Source of the DNA: Ichthyophonus hoferi | Lineage: Eukaryota > Opisthokonta > Ichthyosporea > Ichthyophonida > Ichthyophonidae | Length of the DNA stretch: 19,775 bases | Direction of reading: 5' to 3' | Assembly (NCBI GenBank): GCA_002751075.1 | Contig: NAOQ01000021.1 | Coordinates: 2,552-22,326, forward strand | Part shown: in pieces, positions 8,900 through 18,896 of the stretch | Position numbering within the stretch: the first letter of the stretch is position 1 | Layout of the letters: every line of letters begins with the position of its first letter | Translations under genes and position numbers: made by a program | Notes under the pieces: model-generated | What the model was told of the DNA's origin: nothing | Database searches by the model: none | Seen by the model: the letters and a program-made list of their open reading frames with translations, nothing else

Positions 8900-11800
8900 G
8901 ATTTTAAAATATAATATATGCATACAGTATTTGTATGTTTTTCCCATAGTGCAAACTAATTTATACAATATGTGTTTCTATAAATTATTGTATGTGTGTG
9001 TTATTGCAAAATATTAAAATATACTATATATATATAGGTGTGTATGCATAGCGTAGAATAATTAATCGGTATTCTATATTTATACTCATGTTATGATTGG
9101 TTTAACACAGATAGTTAAAATGTATTGACTATATATATTGGATATAAAGTAGGATTACGAGATAAATACGAATAAAAATAAGTTGATAAGAGAGAGTATG
9201 AACAAGGATTGGATTACAGAAAAACATCTTAAATTCCTATAACCAGATGTGGTAAGAGATAGGAAAAGAGAGAGAGAAAGAGTAAGAGAAAATGAAAGTG
9301 AAAGTAAAAGAAAGATAGAGAGATATAAATAAAGTGTAGTTAATTGGTAGACCAAGCTAACCAAAGAGCATATTAACTAATTAAAAGAAAGGCATAAGAT
9401 TACCTTGTTGCACCCCCTCTCCCCCTATGTCTCTCCCATTAGCTCCTGAAGTCTGTCTCTTACAAATCTTATCTATCTCATCTAGGAATATTATACCATG
9501 GCTGGCTTCAATACAATCAAAATTTGCATCCTAGTTAATAGGATGAAGGAGAGAGAGGGAGGAGGAGGGAGAAGGAGGGAGAGAGAAGGGGAAGTGACTG
9601 AGATATAGGCAAAAGTTAGAGAGAAAAAAGACTGCAGACTACCGTACATATAACTATAAGTGTGGCCATGTCTCTTTTCCACTATGTATCAATATCGACA
9701 TCTATGCATCCTATATAGTATATAGTGTAATATATGAAATATATATGTCTCTCTGTGTGTGTTCATGTATACAAAAGCATATGTAAATGTATTTAGGCCT
9801 ACATCTCCCTCTGCATCTCCCGATATATTAATATCTAATATATAGTATAAAATGTAGAATACATACCATACACCATATATCCTATACACTATACTATATA
9901 CTATATACCCTGAACTATAATATTCTATACTATATACCCTATACTATACTATATACCATATGCGGCCAGATTATAAGATAGGCCCTACCTGAAGCAGTCT
10001 ATACAGCACTCCTTCAACATCATCCCCCATATACCCGGCCTGGGTCATAGTGGTACAGTCTGCCACTGCCATAGGCACCTTAAGGTAACGGGCTAGAGTC
10101 TGCACTAGGTGAGTCTTACCTGTAGAGGGGAGAGGGAGGGAGGGGCATAGTGAGAGGGAGAGAAGGGGAGATAGAGAGGAGTAGGAGGGGGGAGAGGGAT
10201 AGTTAGAACGAGTGTTAAGGAAATATATATAGTGTGTGTGTAGATATAATTACTCATATGACAGAATGTATGCTTATACAAATAACACTATGTATAATGG
10301 TGTGCATAATAGTATGCATACAAGTATGTATGTCTATGTGTAAGTTATATGTACTAATAAACACAGTAACATAAATAATCTACAGTTATATATGAATATA
10401 TAAATACACGTATGCACATGAAATATTTTATTCTATTTTATACTATCATCCCATCTATACTATATCATCACCTAACTTAACATAACATAAGTATCTGATC
10501 ATATCATATCATAACAAAATATAAAATAACAAAACATAGTATAACATAACATAACATAACACAACATAACATAACATAACGTAACATAACATAGCATAGC
10601 ATAGCATAACATAACATAACATAATATCATATCATATCATATCCTGTCCTATCCTATAATAACAGAGTATATCATGTAATTATATATAATATATATAACC
10701 AATTACCAAGCGCTATTTAATCCCACTAACCTGCCCCAGTTGGTCCAAATAAAAGAATATTGCTTTTATCTATGGGTAATAATTTGACAGCAGCAGGCGA
10801 AGTTGGAGGATGAGCATGGGTAATGGATAGTCGATTGCGTTTAAGTCTCTGATTTTTGATTGGTTGAGTGGGGTGGATGTCGTATTTTTTATGTTTATAA
10901 TATGATAAATACCGATGGTGAAATAATATATAAAATGGAATAAGATATACTATTGGTCATGGCAAGAAAATTGAGGAGAAGTCACTGATGAGGAGGTAGT
11001 GTGTCGCAATGTGATATGTGATATTATGTAGACAATAAAAATAGTAAGATTTAGAATAGTAAATTTGGGAAGTATCATAGCAAAGCTGCAATACATAGGA
11101 TGATTGTAGATACCAGGAGAGATAATACATATATATGTTAAAAATAAAACGTTAAAGTTAAAATAAAGAAATAGAAAATAAAAAATAAAATAATAAAATA
11201 ATGAAAAAAAACATTTAAAATAAAATGTTAAAGTTGAAGCCAAAACAATGAAATTAAAATATTAAAACCAATGTTATACGTAAAATAATATGGAAAAAGA
11301 GAAAAAAAAAAAGAAAAAAAAACATCAATTAGTAGGGTGAAATAGAAATAGACACTAATTATAATAAACATAATAAAATAAATGAAAGAAAATTGTGCAT
11401 ATAAGTATACGTCTACGTATTAGATTTTATAAATTATTTCATAAATAATACATACATATTATATTATAGTTTTTATTTCTAGTGTTTTAATTAATAGTTC
11501 CATTTGCCACTAATTAACTATTACTATAAAATTGCATAGTTATGTACAACTAATAATATTACAGTACTTACCGATAGAGTGTCTCCTAACCAGTTAGCTT
11601 CATCTGCTAAGATCAAAATCGTCGTATGTCATTGGTTGAAAGGTAATATTTAACATATAACATTGAAGTTAAACAAATATCCAGAGTACATACAAGTTTA
11701 ATCATATCCAATCCAATAAAGGTGACGGTTATTGTACCTGCTACTATAGCAACGTGCCCTACAACCAATCCAAGACAAGCTGTAACATTCTATATCATTA

Positions 11801-14800
11801 CCCTTTCAATCAGAGTTTGATATCGGCAATAAATGGTAAGTATACAATGGGGCAGAATAATTTAGTAATATGATTATAATTGGCGATTCACTCTTTATGG
11901 ATATATGGTTTAAATTCTTATAGTAAGCTGTTGTCATGTTGAAAGTCTATCGTGTCGCTGTTGTATTTGTAGCTATCTTACCCTAACCACTAGTATTAAA
12001 TAAAATAACATATATATTATCTTATCTTATCTTATATTATATTATAGTATAGGATATCATTAATTATAATATAATATATTACATTATTGTATAATCTATA
12101 ATATTATACTATATTATATTATAGTATAATAACGGGTAAATGACCAAATATATTATTATTAACAATAAACACAGCTTTACAACGACAATGCCTTATAATA
12201 AGAGTAATGATAATAATTATACAACGTACTACACCAACCACAATATATATATATATAGCATAAGATATAGAATATACGGTACAGTAGGTATATAGGATAT
12301 ATAGCGTGGAATGTGGATATACTAGATATATTGTATATAAATACATAATATAAAACCTACAAAGCCCATATCAATACTGATCACCCAATCATCATATACC
12401 TATTACATGATTCCGGACCCTGACCATTTAAAATTCAACATACCGATTTTAGTCAAGGGTAGGTCTTGCAACGAGGTATCCATAGCAACCTTATTTACTA
12501 GAAAACTCTTATTGGTGTTGTAATCTTTCTCCAGAATAAAAGGAAAGCCTTTATATAGTTTCTGTAATAGACCATATAGGCTTAGGCATTAAAATTTATA
12601 AGGAAAAATATATGCATATATATGTTTACATATGTCTATCTGATGGATTATATTGAAATTGATAATAAAAATATATATATATATCAGCCTCCATACTCTC
12701 ATTTTTAAATTATACCATGCATACATACATGAATACTATCATGCATAAATGTGTACATACCTACATATACCCCCATACACATTCCACCAATCATCTCACC
12801 TTTGTGCGTACTACCATATACTCAAACTGATCACCTTGATACTTCACAGACTGAACGTCATTATCGTCTAATTTGTAGGCATTCTCTTCCACCGAGATAT
12901 TATCTTTATGATTGGTCTTAGCCACATCATTGCGAGTCAACTCTCTAACTCCGTAGCCATATATCTCGTCCTCCAATCCGAGACTAGGGTGGTGGTAATC
13001 CCTCTCTCCCTCTCCCTCTCCCTCTCCCTCTCCCTCACTCTCGAGTTCCTCCTCTAGGGTCCGTAGATATTCCTCCTCATATAGTTCGTTCTCAATATCT
13101 AATTGTACTTTAATATAGTGGTTGTAGGCCGCCACACACAGGATTTTCTTGGCATCCTCCTGTCCTATTACATATTCGTCTAGATAGGCCTTCATCTAAG
13201 AGGGAGATGGGAAAAGAGAGAGGGAGGGAAAGGTGGGGAGAAAGACAAAAAGGGTTGTGATGGGGTGCATTACAATATAAATGCAGCAACCATCTATAGG
13301 ATAATCTGGGCACACCTACATATATGCATATCTAGATATGGGGAGAAAAAAGATTGATTGGTGCATTTGCAATTAAATTAAAAAAACAAAGTGGAAGAAG
13401 GGAATAAATTAATTACGTAATTGGATGGCATAGATGGACGTCTCTTTGTGATTGGATATCAGTCGGAGTTAGATAATATACCAATGAGCGTTTAAATGTC
13501 ATCTATAGGGGTCATTTAGGAAAGAACCAGAGTTTGCTGTAGGTTAATATAAAATAGTAAAACCATAACTATCAACAGAACCATGTTGTTATATATAAAG
13601 ATACACTAACCCTTAAAGAGCGTGTATTATGACGTTTTAATATATATATATAGAAAGAAAATAATATAAAACCCACTTTAGTTGGTATAATGTCCTCCAT
13701 GCTAATCTCAGAATCAGCCCCTCCTTGATAGGGTTTAGGCCGGTAGTCAGGGCAACGCACCCCAAACAACGGCGGCTTTGGCTCTGGTTGCTTTCTAGGT
13801 TCCAATAGTTTATGAATGATTAAATTTAAATTTAATTAATAATATTTTAATTGATTAATTAATTAATTAATTTCTGTACTTTTTTTTTGTTATTGTTGTT
13901 ATTTTATGAATTTCATTGATAATATGATAATATATTCATTTTATGTTTTAATTCTCACAGAAAAATATGTTAAAATTGGTACTTTGGTTTTACTTGGCTA
14001 GTTTAAATATATTGGTAGTTTATTCCTACTTAACCTGGTCATTATCAATTTTAACTTTGTTTCGTGTAAGTTATTTCAATGTGACTTATCCTTTTCATGG
14101 CCAATAGAAAATAAGAATACTTAATTGGTTTGATAAACAACTTGTCAATAGAATTCAGAACTCATCCGGGCCATCTCAATTAGGTCTTTAAATAAAATAT
14201 CAAACCAAAAAGATGTAAATAAATAAAGCCAATTGCATAGACATTAAAAAGTAAATATATAAGATTTGTATATATCCGAACATATACGTAAATGCCCATA
14301 TAGATATGAATATACTGATGTATTGTTATACATCCATATATATACATAAATGCCCACACATATACATATATTATATAGACCTTCTTTTGTATTCATAAAC
14401 ATATAGGAGGATAAAAACCAATGCTTACTTGTCTTGACGAGTAGGTGGTTTAATTGGTGCACGGCCAGACTCTTCCGTCATTTTGAGATTTTTTGATTTG
14501 ATGTAGTTGCCCTTTTTATTTTTCTCTCCTAATCTTGGATAATAGCCCATTAGAACCAAATATACATGTATTTTTCAACACCAATTTTCTTCTTCCACCA
14601 TTCAGTTAAAAACAGGAATAAATATAGTGCACTATATACATACGCATATATATATATATATATATATCCATAGTATATTAAAAAAGATGCAAATTTGATA
14701 TATGTATATTACATTAAAATGCATATATACATGCAAGCTTATTTGTATGAATGTATGTAAACTATATTAAAATACATATACATATATGCAGAGTATGTTA

Positions 14801-15476
14801 ATTGACACACAGATTCACACATACGTGCGTACACATTAATATATATATATATATATGCATGGGAACAAGCTCTCATATATAACCAGATAAAAAGTACACA
14901 TAAAACAAAAAACAAAAAAATACCCAAGACCAATAAAAACAACATACCCTCTCCTATCTCAGGTATACGATAATCATTTCGTCTCCACCCATCCATTCCC
15001 ATTACATTGTTTTTATCGTTTGTTCGATGGTTTATAACACAATTTCTTTTTATCGGAGGCGCTCTATCCACTTCACTAGAAATTTTTCCTTTCTTTACAC
15101 TTCTAAATCCATTCTCTTTAAATTTTACTTTGATGTCCTTTCTTTCTTCGGTTTTTTTTTCTGTTGATGTTTTCATATCTTCCATCATTTGTTTTGTCTC
15201 CCGCAATTTTTTAACATTTTTGCGTGTAGCTTTTGGTGCATCTTTACCACCTCCATCACCCAATCCTCTTTTTGCTGCAAAATTACGTATCAATAAAGTT
15301 CCATTAGAGTTGTTGCTAAGGAAAGGCTTTGAGGCACTTGGTACGTGTTCAGTTTGAAGCAAATATGGGAATAATATTATTTGACGAAAATGAATATGGA
15401 GAGGGTAAGGCAAAACTATCGGTTGAATATATCTTGTGTGAAAAAATATATACTTCGTGTTACCTATAATATTCAT
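5938..15476 (-). CDS. clpX: Mitochondrial ATP-dependent Clp protease ATP-binding subunit ClpX, 16 exons
   Basis: Exons in transcript order, written low..high: 14948-15476, 14429-14528, 13677-13794, 12800-13195, 12444-12561, 11572-11606, 10731-10848, 9989-10119, 9404-9530, 8764-8843, 7903-7986, 7675-7764, 6990-7139, 6628-6720, 6299-6415, 5938-6015. They join in phase to 787 residues. ClpX is a hexameric AAA+ unfoldase that feeds substrates to ClpP in the matrix. Landmarks: a presequence-like start without acidic residues and an RNFAAKR site; [14 protein letters not shown] (253-266); Walker A GPTGAGKT (467-474), split by an intron; pore loop GYMG (500-503); Walker B FLDEID (530-535); [10 protein letters not shown] (548-557); sensor 1 region FIGGGAF (592-598); ClpP-docking loop LFGFGA (613-618); arginine finger in EFIGR; sensor 2 GAR (715-717). 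ATG 15476 is the first in-frame ATG after an upstream stop. No four-Cys zinc domain is present. The N-terminal exons 2, 3 and 6 and the last exon rest mainly on splice phase. Confidence 0.9.
6016..6298 (-). other. clpX intron 15
   Basis: The donor is GTGAGC and the acceptor is a long pyrimidine-rich tract (minus-strand CT-rich over about 6022-6110) ending CTACAG. If the intron is retained, translation stops at TAG 6290-6292 after only two extra residues (VS), so either splice form gives a finished protein. The middle is AT-rich with ATAC/TATG runs. Confidence 0.7.
6820..6900. repeat. TATAG pentanucleotide array in clpX intron 13
   Basis: A perfect run of the 5-bp unit AGTAT is seen at about 6845-6880, with degenerate copies on both sides. 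It lies in intron 13 (6721-6989). The long open frame across it on the minus strand is a by-product of the repeat having no stop in that phase. Confidence 0.9.
7409..7629. repeat. Tandem repeat of about 92-110 bp in clpX intron 12
   Basis: Three starts of the unit ATGCTATATYATGTTATT are seen at 7409, 7519 and 7611. The first unit is 110 bp because of an extra segment of about 18 bp, the second is 92 bp, and the third is a 19-bp beginning. Units one and two align through CATATAG-TATAGTATAT, CTATGAT and the TATTCTAT-ATATTATATC end. It lies in intron 12 (7140-7674) and no function is suggested. Confidence 0.8.
7987..8763 (-). other. clpX intron 10
   Basis: 777 bp with donor GTATGT and acceptor CCTTAG. 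It holds an ATAGG pentanucleotide array near its 3' end and an AT-rich remainder with no gene. A 67-codon plus-strand open frame at 8359-8562 shows no domain and is not called. Confidence 0.7.
8014..8135. repeat. ATAGG pentanucleotide array in clpX intron 10
   Basis: Many copies of ATAGG with point variants such as ATAAG and ATGAG, including an uninterrupted run over about 8086-8112. Read on the sense strand of clpX the unit is CCTAT, so it adds a pyrimidine-rich stretch just upstream of the acceptor at 7987. Confidence 0.95.
8844..9403 (-). other. clpX intron 9 with AT microsatellite
   Basis: 560 bp with donor GTAATC and acceptor CTGCAG. It contains an alternating AT run at 8871-8896, 27 bp from the acceptor, and a purine-rich block on the plus strand at about 9250-9330 (pyrimidine-rich in the transcript). 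No gene is seen. Confidence 0.75.
9531..9988 (-). other. clpX intron 8 with pyrimidine-rich 3' end
   Basis: 458 bp with donor GTAGGG. The 3' end carries a strong CT-rich tract in the transcript (plus-strand purine run about 9541-9597) and ends at CTAG. The 5' half consists of TATAC/TATAG-type repeats. No gene is seen. Confidence 0.75.
10120..10730 (-). other. clpX intron 7, interrupting the Walker A codons
   Basis: 611 bp placed inside the GPTGAG|KT codons (phase 1). Donor GTTAGT; the acceptor CTACAG follows a long CT-rich tract (plus-strand purine run about 10122-10200). It holds the ATAAC pentanucleotide array. No gene is seen. Confidence 0.8.
10500..10645. repeat. ATAAC pentanucleotide array in clpX intron 7
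   Basis: About twenty copies of CATAA/ATAAC with one-base variants (CATAG block at about 10590-10605), running into a short TCATA array at about 10626-10640. Two pentamer families sit side by side. Confidence 0.95.
10849..11571 (-). other. clpX intron 6
   Basis: 723 bp with donor GTAAGT and acceptor ATCAG. A CCAAT sits about 14 nt before the acceptor. The stretch at about 11140-11320 is A-rich on the plus strand and hence T-rich in the transcript. No gene is seen. Confidence 0.7.
11607..12443 (-). other. clpX intron 5, the longest intron
   Basis: 837 bp with donor GTATGT and acceptor CTTAG. It contains a short CTTAT pentamer run (about 12018-12035), TATA-rich low-complexity DNA at about 12035-12350, and a patch of higher G+C at about 11700-11790. 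In that patch a 42-nt segment (11738-11779) is bounded by AG and GT and would be frame-neutral if included (see findings). Confidence 0.65.
13005..13036. repeat. Hexanucleotide repeat inside clpX exon 4, coding for Glu-Gly
   Basis: CCCTCT repeats on the plus strand translate on the minus strand to alternating Glu-Gly (residues about 303-313). It is an in-frame coding microsatellite in a family-variable insert between the N-terminal ClpX signature and Walker A, so length changes by whole repeats would keep the frame. Confidence 0.92.
13196..13676 (-). other. clpX intron 3 with strong pyrimidine tract
   Basis: 481 bp with donor GTGGGT. The last 60 nt are almost all C and T in the transcript and end CTCTTAG, directly before the ATGAAGGCC of exon 4. 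The middle has four ATTGG/CCAAT copies. No gene is seen. Confidence 0.75.
13795..14428 (-). other. clpX intron 2
   Basis: 634 bp with donor GTAAGC and acceptor CCTAG. A sense ATTGG lies 7 nt from the donor and another about 13 nt before the acceptor. The core is AT-rich, with a TTAATTAA-type run at about 13828-13872. No gene is seen. Confidence 0.65.
14529..14947 (-). other. clpX intron 1 with TA microsatellites
   Basis: 419 bp with donor GTATGT. The acceptor is ATTAG, with a second AG three bases on, a tandem acceptor that would add or drop one codon. Alternating AT runs lie at about 14647-14668 and 14839-14857. No gene is seen. Confidence 0.6.
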
Positions 15477-15548
15477 ATTGTAATCTGAAGATGGCCTTTT
15501 ATGACACCTATGAAAGTACAAAATGTTTTTGCTATAATATAGTTCAGA

Positions 15549-15592
15549 ATGCTAGGCACTCTAGCATCATATAGGTACGCGCTCACGCGCTC
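15549..15592. promoter_or_regulatory. Candidate clpX upstream control region
   Basis: ATGCTAG (15549-15555) and CTAGCAT (15561-15567) form a perfect 7-bp inverted repeat with a 5-bp spacer. Ten bases further upstream of the gene lies a perfect tandem of ACGCGCTC (15577-15592), the densest CpG spot in an AT-rich region. Both are 70-120 bp before the clpX ATG at 15476. ACGCG is the core recognised by MBF/E2F-type cell-cycle factors in fungi and relatives. Regulatory function is inferred from position and composition only. Confidence 0.4.
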
Positions 15593-18500
15593 CTATTTTC
15601 AGTCGTCAGAAAGTTCCTATGCGTATATTATCAATCACTGACTTGAGCCACAATAACTTCTTTTAAAAAGTTCTGGAAAAAAAAAAAAATGACAAAAAAC
15701 TTAAATAAATATAATCGACATTTAAAACCATTCAATTCTGCATATATATACAAATGTATTTGAATAGTCTGCTTAAATTCGTTTACTAGTGTTCGTGTTT
15801 TCGTTTTCAGTATTGACGACAAACCCATATTTGGACAGATGTGTCAGGAAGAAATCTTATTGGTTGATAAACTATAAAAAAGCATGGATAGCCAACAAAC
15901 GTTCTCTAATAAGATATCTTATTGGTCTATCTTTATCTCCCAAAAGCTACCGCGTGAATCTAATTATAGCTCTAGATATTAATGGGCCAAAGTAATTTAC
16001 GCGTTACTGGAATGCAGTCAGTTGTAAACTTGTCCATTTTTTGTTATTAGATTTGTTTGGACATACATATGCTCGGATTATTTTATCCAATCTTTCTTTT
16101 TCCAATTATTTGTTATACCAATATTAGTTTTTTTTTTGATTAATTTTTCTTTAATTTAATTTTGTATTATATCACCATAATGGGTCCAAAAGAAAAATAT
16201 ATGATACATTCTAACATATCTATTTACAAGATTTTAATGGAACATATTTTAACTCTTTCCGTTGTTGTTTCCAAAAAATACAATCGTAATTCTATTGGAC
16301 TCGATTTTTGTAACCACATGTAATTACTAAATTCTCCATGATGGGCTTTTAAAACTTACTCTAAATTATATGGTATTTTAAAACAGTGCTAATATTGTAT
16401 TACTTTTTTAGAAAAAAAAAATTATTCAATTAAAGCCTAGTTATCCAAGTTAATTTGTCTTTAAAAATTACTGATGAAAATAGATCCTGTAACATATTGA
16501 GACTGAAATTACCTGCCAAATAAATCGAACTACTATGCTTGACCTTGAAAGAAATTGTGATTACAGACTTGCGATTTGGATGGGAACCAATAGGGGCCCT
16601 TATTCGACTACAGCGTAATTGCCAGTCACTTCTATTTTTGGCCCTTCTTTATATATCCCCTACATATCTTTATAAATTATATATTTCAATATTATTAGTC
16701 ATATGCAATGTCAAATGCGCCACAACCATTGCAAATACTATTAATTTATTAGCCTATAGATAGAAAATTCAACTTGTGCATATTGCATATACACATTGGG
16801 CTCCAGTGCACCTATTAATTTAAATTAATTAATTACTTAATGACCTAAAATAATAATTAATTTATCAGTTAATAAGCGTGTTATCAAGTAGTCTACAATA
16901 TATATTATCTTATATCTAAAAATAATAATAGTCCTCTCTGTAACAGAAGCTGTCATTGATTTTCTGAAGTTATACTGAATAAAGTTTTTTTCCTTTCCTT
17001 TTATCATCTACTTGCAATTACAGCTGCCAATTGACAACGTATATCATAATGTAAACCATGCCTCATTGTTTCATCTTTAGCTATGCAGTGTTGATTGCAT
17101 AAGGTTATACAAATATAATTTCATTTTTAAGTATGATTGTTTTCTCTGAAATTATGAAATTAATTATGTATGTACAAAAACCACTGCGTAGTATAAAACC
17201 GAATTCTCCACGCATAGAAAACCATGTTTCAAAAACACATCAAAACAAAATCGGTTCATAATTTTGATTGTATTTTTTAAAAATATCTTCGTCCCAATTT
17301 ACTTGGGCAATATTATACCTTTTTCCCTCTTCTTCCATATATATATATACATATATTTTTCGTTTGTTTAAAATATAATGTTTTAAATTTAAAAATGCTA
17401 CTGCATTTATAAATATTTTTATGTAGAATACATGTGCTGGATTATTGATGTTCATAGTAATATAGTAAACGTATCAGGTAAAACTTGCTTGTATGTCTGG
17501 AAGAAAATGATCAAAATATCAAATTAATTGTAATAGAACATTTTAATCATATATAGATAAAACACCAGTATAAAAATTACAAAACGTACTTACAAGAGTT
17601 TTAGCTTAACCGTTAGTCTCTCTACCTTAGATATAAGTAGCCCAAAATCATTAATTACTCTGAGTTTAAGTTGAGGGCATCATTGACAATTGGATGTGTT
17701 AATCTGCATTAAGATCGTATTTTTTTTCTTACATAATTTCTAATTAATATATTACTGCTATTTTTTTTCAGTATTGAATCTGGTTCTTACACATAATATC
17801 TAGCAGGGTTGGACATTTATTCCAATAATAGGGGTTTCCTCAAACATAGTACTATCACTCAAAATAAACATAGTTGCTTCTAGTTAACCAACGCTAAATT
17901 TTCTTGGAAACTAGTAACTTTATTTTCAGAGACCATTTTGTGTGTGTAAGCCGTATTTATACAAAATATAATTATCAGAAGAGATACGGAAGAGACACTT
18001 GCTTTTATTTAGGAATAAGTTTGCTTATGTTCAAATAAACATTGAACGTTCATTTAAACTGATTCTGAAGTATTTCAATCAATCGGGACCTAGCTTATGA
18101 TTATTCTAATAAGGATTATCTTGCACTAAACCTGGCCTGGGATAATGGCTAGTTGGTGGGACTTTATTATATTAAATCTAGGGTCGGTATACTAAATGGC
18201 ATGTAACATATAATGCACCACACCGTACTTCATCTTATAATACCCTCTACTAGTTTTTGACATTTAATTTTTAATTTTTAATAATAGCAACACAATTAAA
18301 TTTTAGCGCATTGGATTATTTAGGGTTCTACAGTTAGGTTATTATTTATATTATTATTGGACCAAACCAGGCAATTAAAAGTAACTAATGTACCTTCTTC
18401 TCATTTACTTTCAGGTATTAAATATTTAAGGACATTATCAGAGCATTACTTAATTGTTCTGTGTCAAACATGACTGTTTATATAACATAGAAAAGATAAA
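15593..18500. other. AT-rich region without a recognisable gene
   Basis: Open frames here are short (about 65-74 codons), rich in AT-encoded residues and without domains. They include a plus-strand frame at 15789-15995, another at 16539-16763, and a minus-strand frame at 17240-17455 whose tail (EEEGKRYNIAQVNWDEDIF) looks more protein-like but matches nothing I know. Frequent homopolymer T and A runs. I see no RNA gene. Confidence 0.5.
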
Positions 18501-18700
18501 TATAGTTATAATTATTTAATGAATTAATTCTGGGGTCTAAATATTCTAAATATAAAATAATATGTTTAAAAAGTATAAAAAGATTGTATTTGAGACCTAT
18601 TGGAGACTCTTGATTATTTAGTGATGCCGAATAAGGGCTGCATTGTTTTTATCATAAGTTTTCTACTTGTAATAGTTGGCTGCCACCCTGAAAAGGGGTA
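18501..18700 (+). repeat. Dispersed repeat, copy B1 (left arm of a foldback)
   Basis: Collinear with copy A at 255-425 over its first part. From about 18563 to 18698 it is also the reverse complement, imperfectly, of 18897-19031. The best block is 18661-18691 (CTACTTG-AATAGTTGGCTGC-ACCCT) against 18905-18940. The element class is unknown. Confidence 0.7.
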
Positions 18701-18896
18701 AGGCAATTACTGCAGTTGCTGAAATGCACAGTTACATAAGTGCATGTAAAGCCAAGCTTCACCAAAAATAAAGAATATCATGTTTTGTTTTAATAAAATG
18801 ATTGCATAATAGGCTAAAAACAGTATTTCACAATATTTTACAGAATATATATATATATATATTGGTGTCGATTTCAGCCTACGTAGTAATTATCTC

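Noticed and set aside
11703-11727. Resemblance to part of clpX exon 11 (ATCCAATCC..TAAAGG) in intron 5
   Set aside because: The match stops after about 20 bases and is built on the CCAAT pentamer that is common everywhere here.
3876-13794. Four of 21 exons are exactly 118 nt (3876-3993, 10731-10848, 12444-12561, 13677-13794)
   Set aside because: The four exons share no sequence and come from two unrelated genes; common exon lengths near 120 nt make this a likely coincidence.
15007-15357. 116-codon plus-strand frame
   Set aside because: It is antisense to clpX exon 1; its Phe/Leu/Ser-rich sequence reflects the Lys/Glu-rich coding strand opposite.
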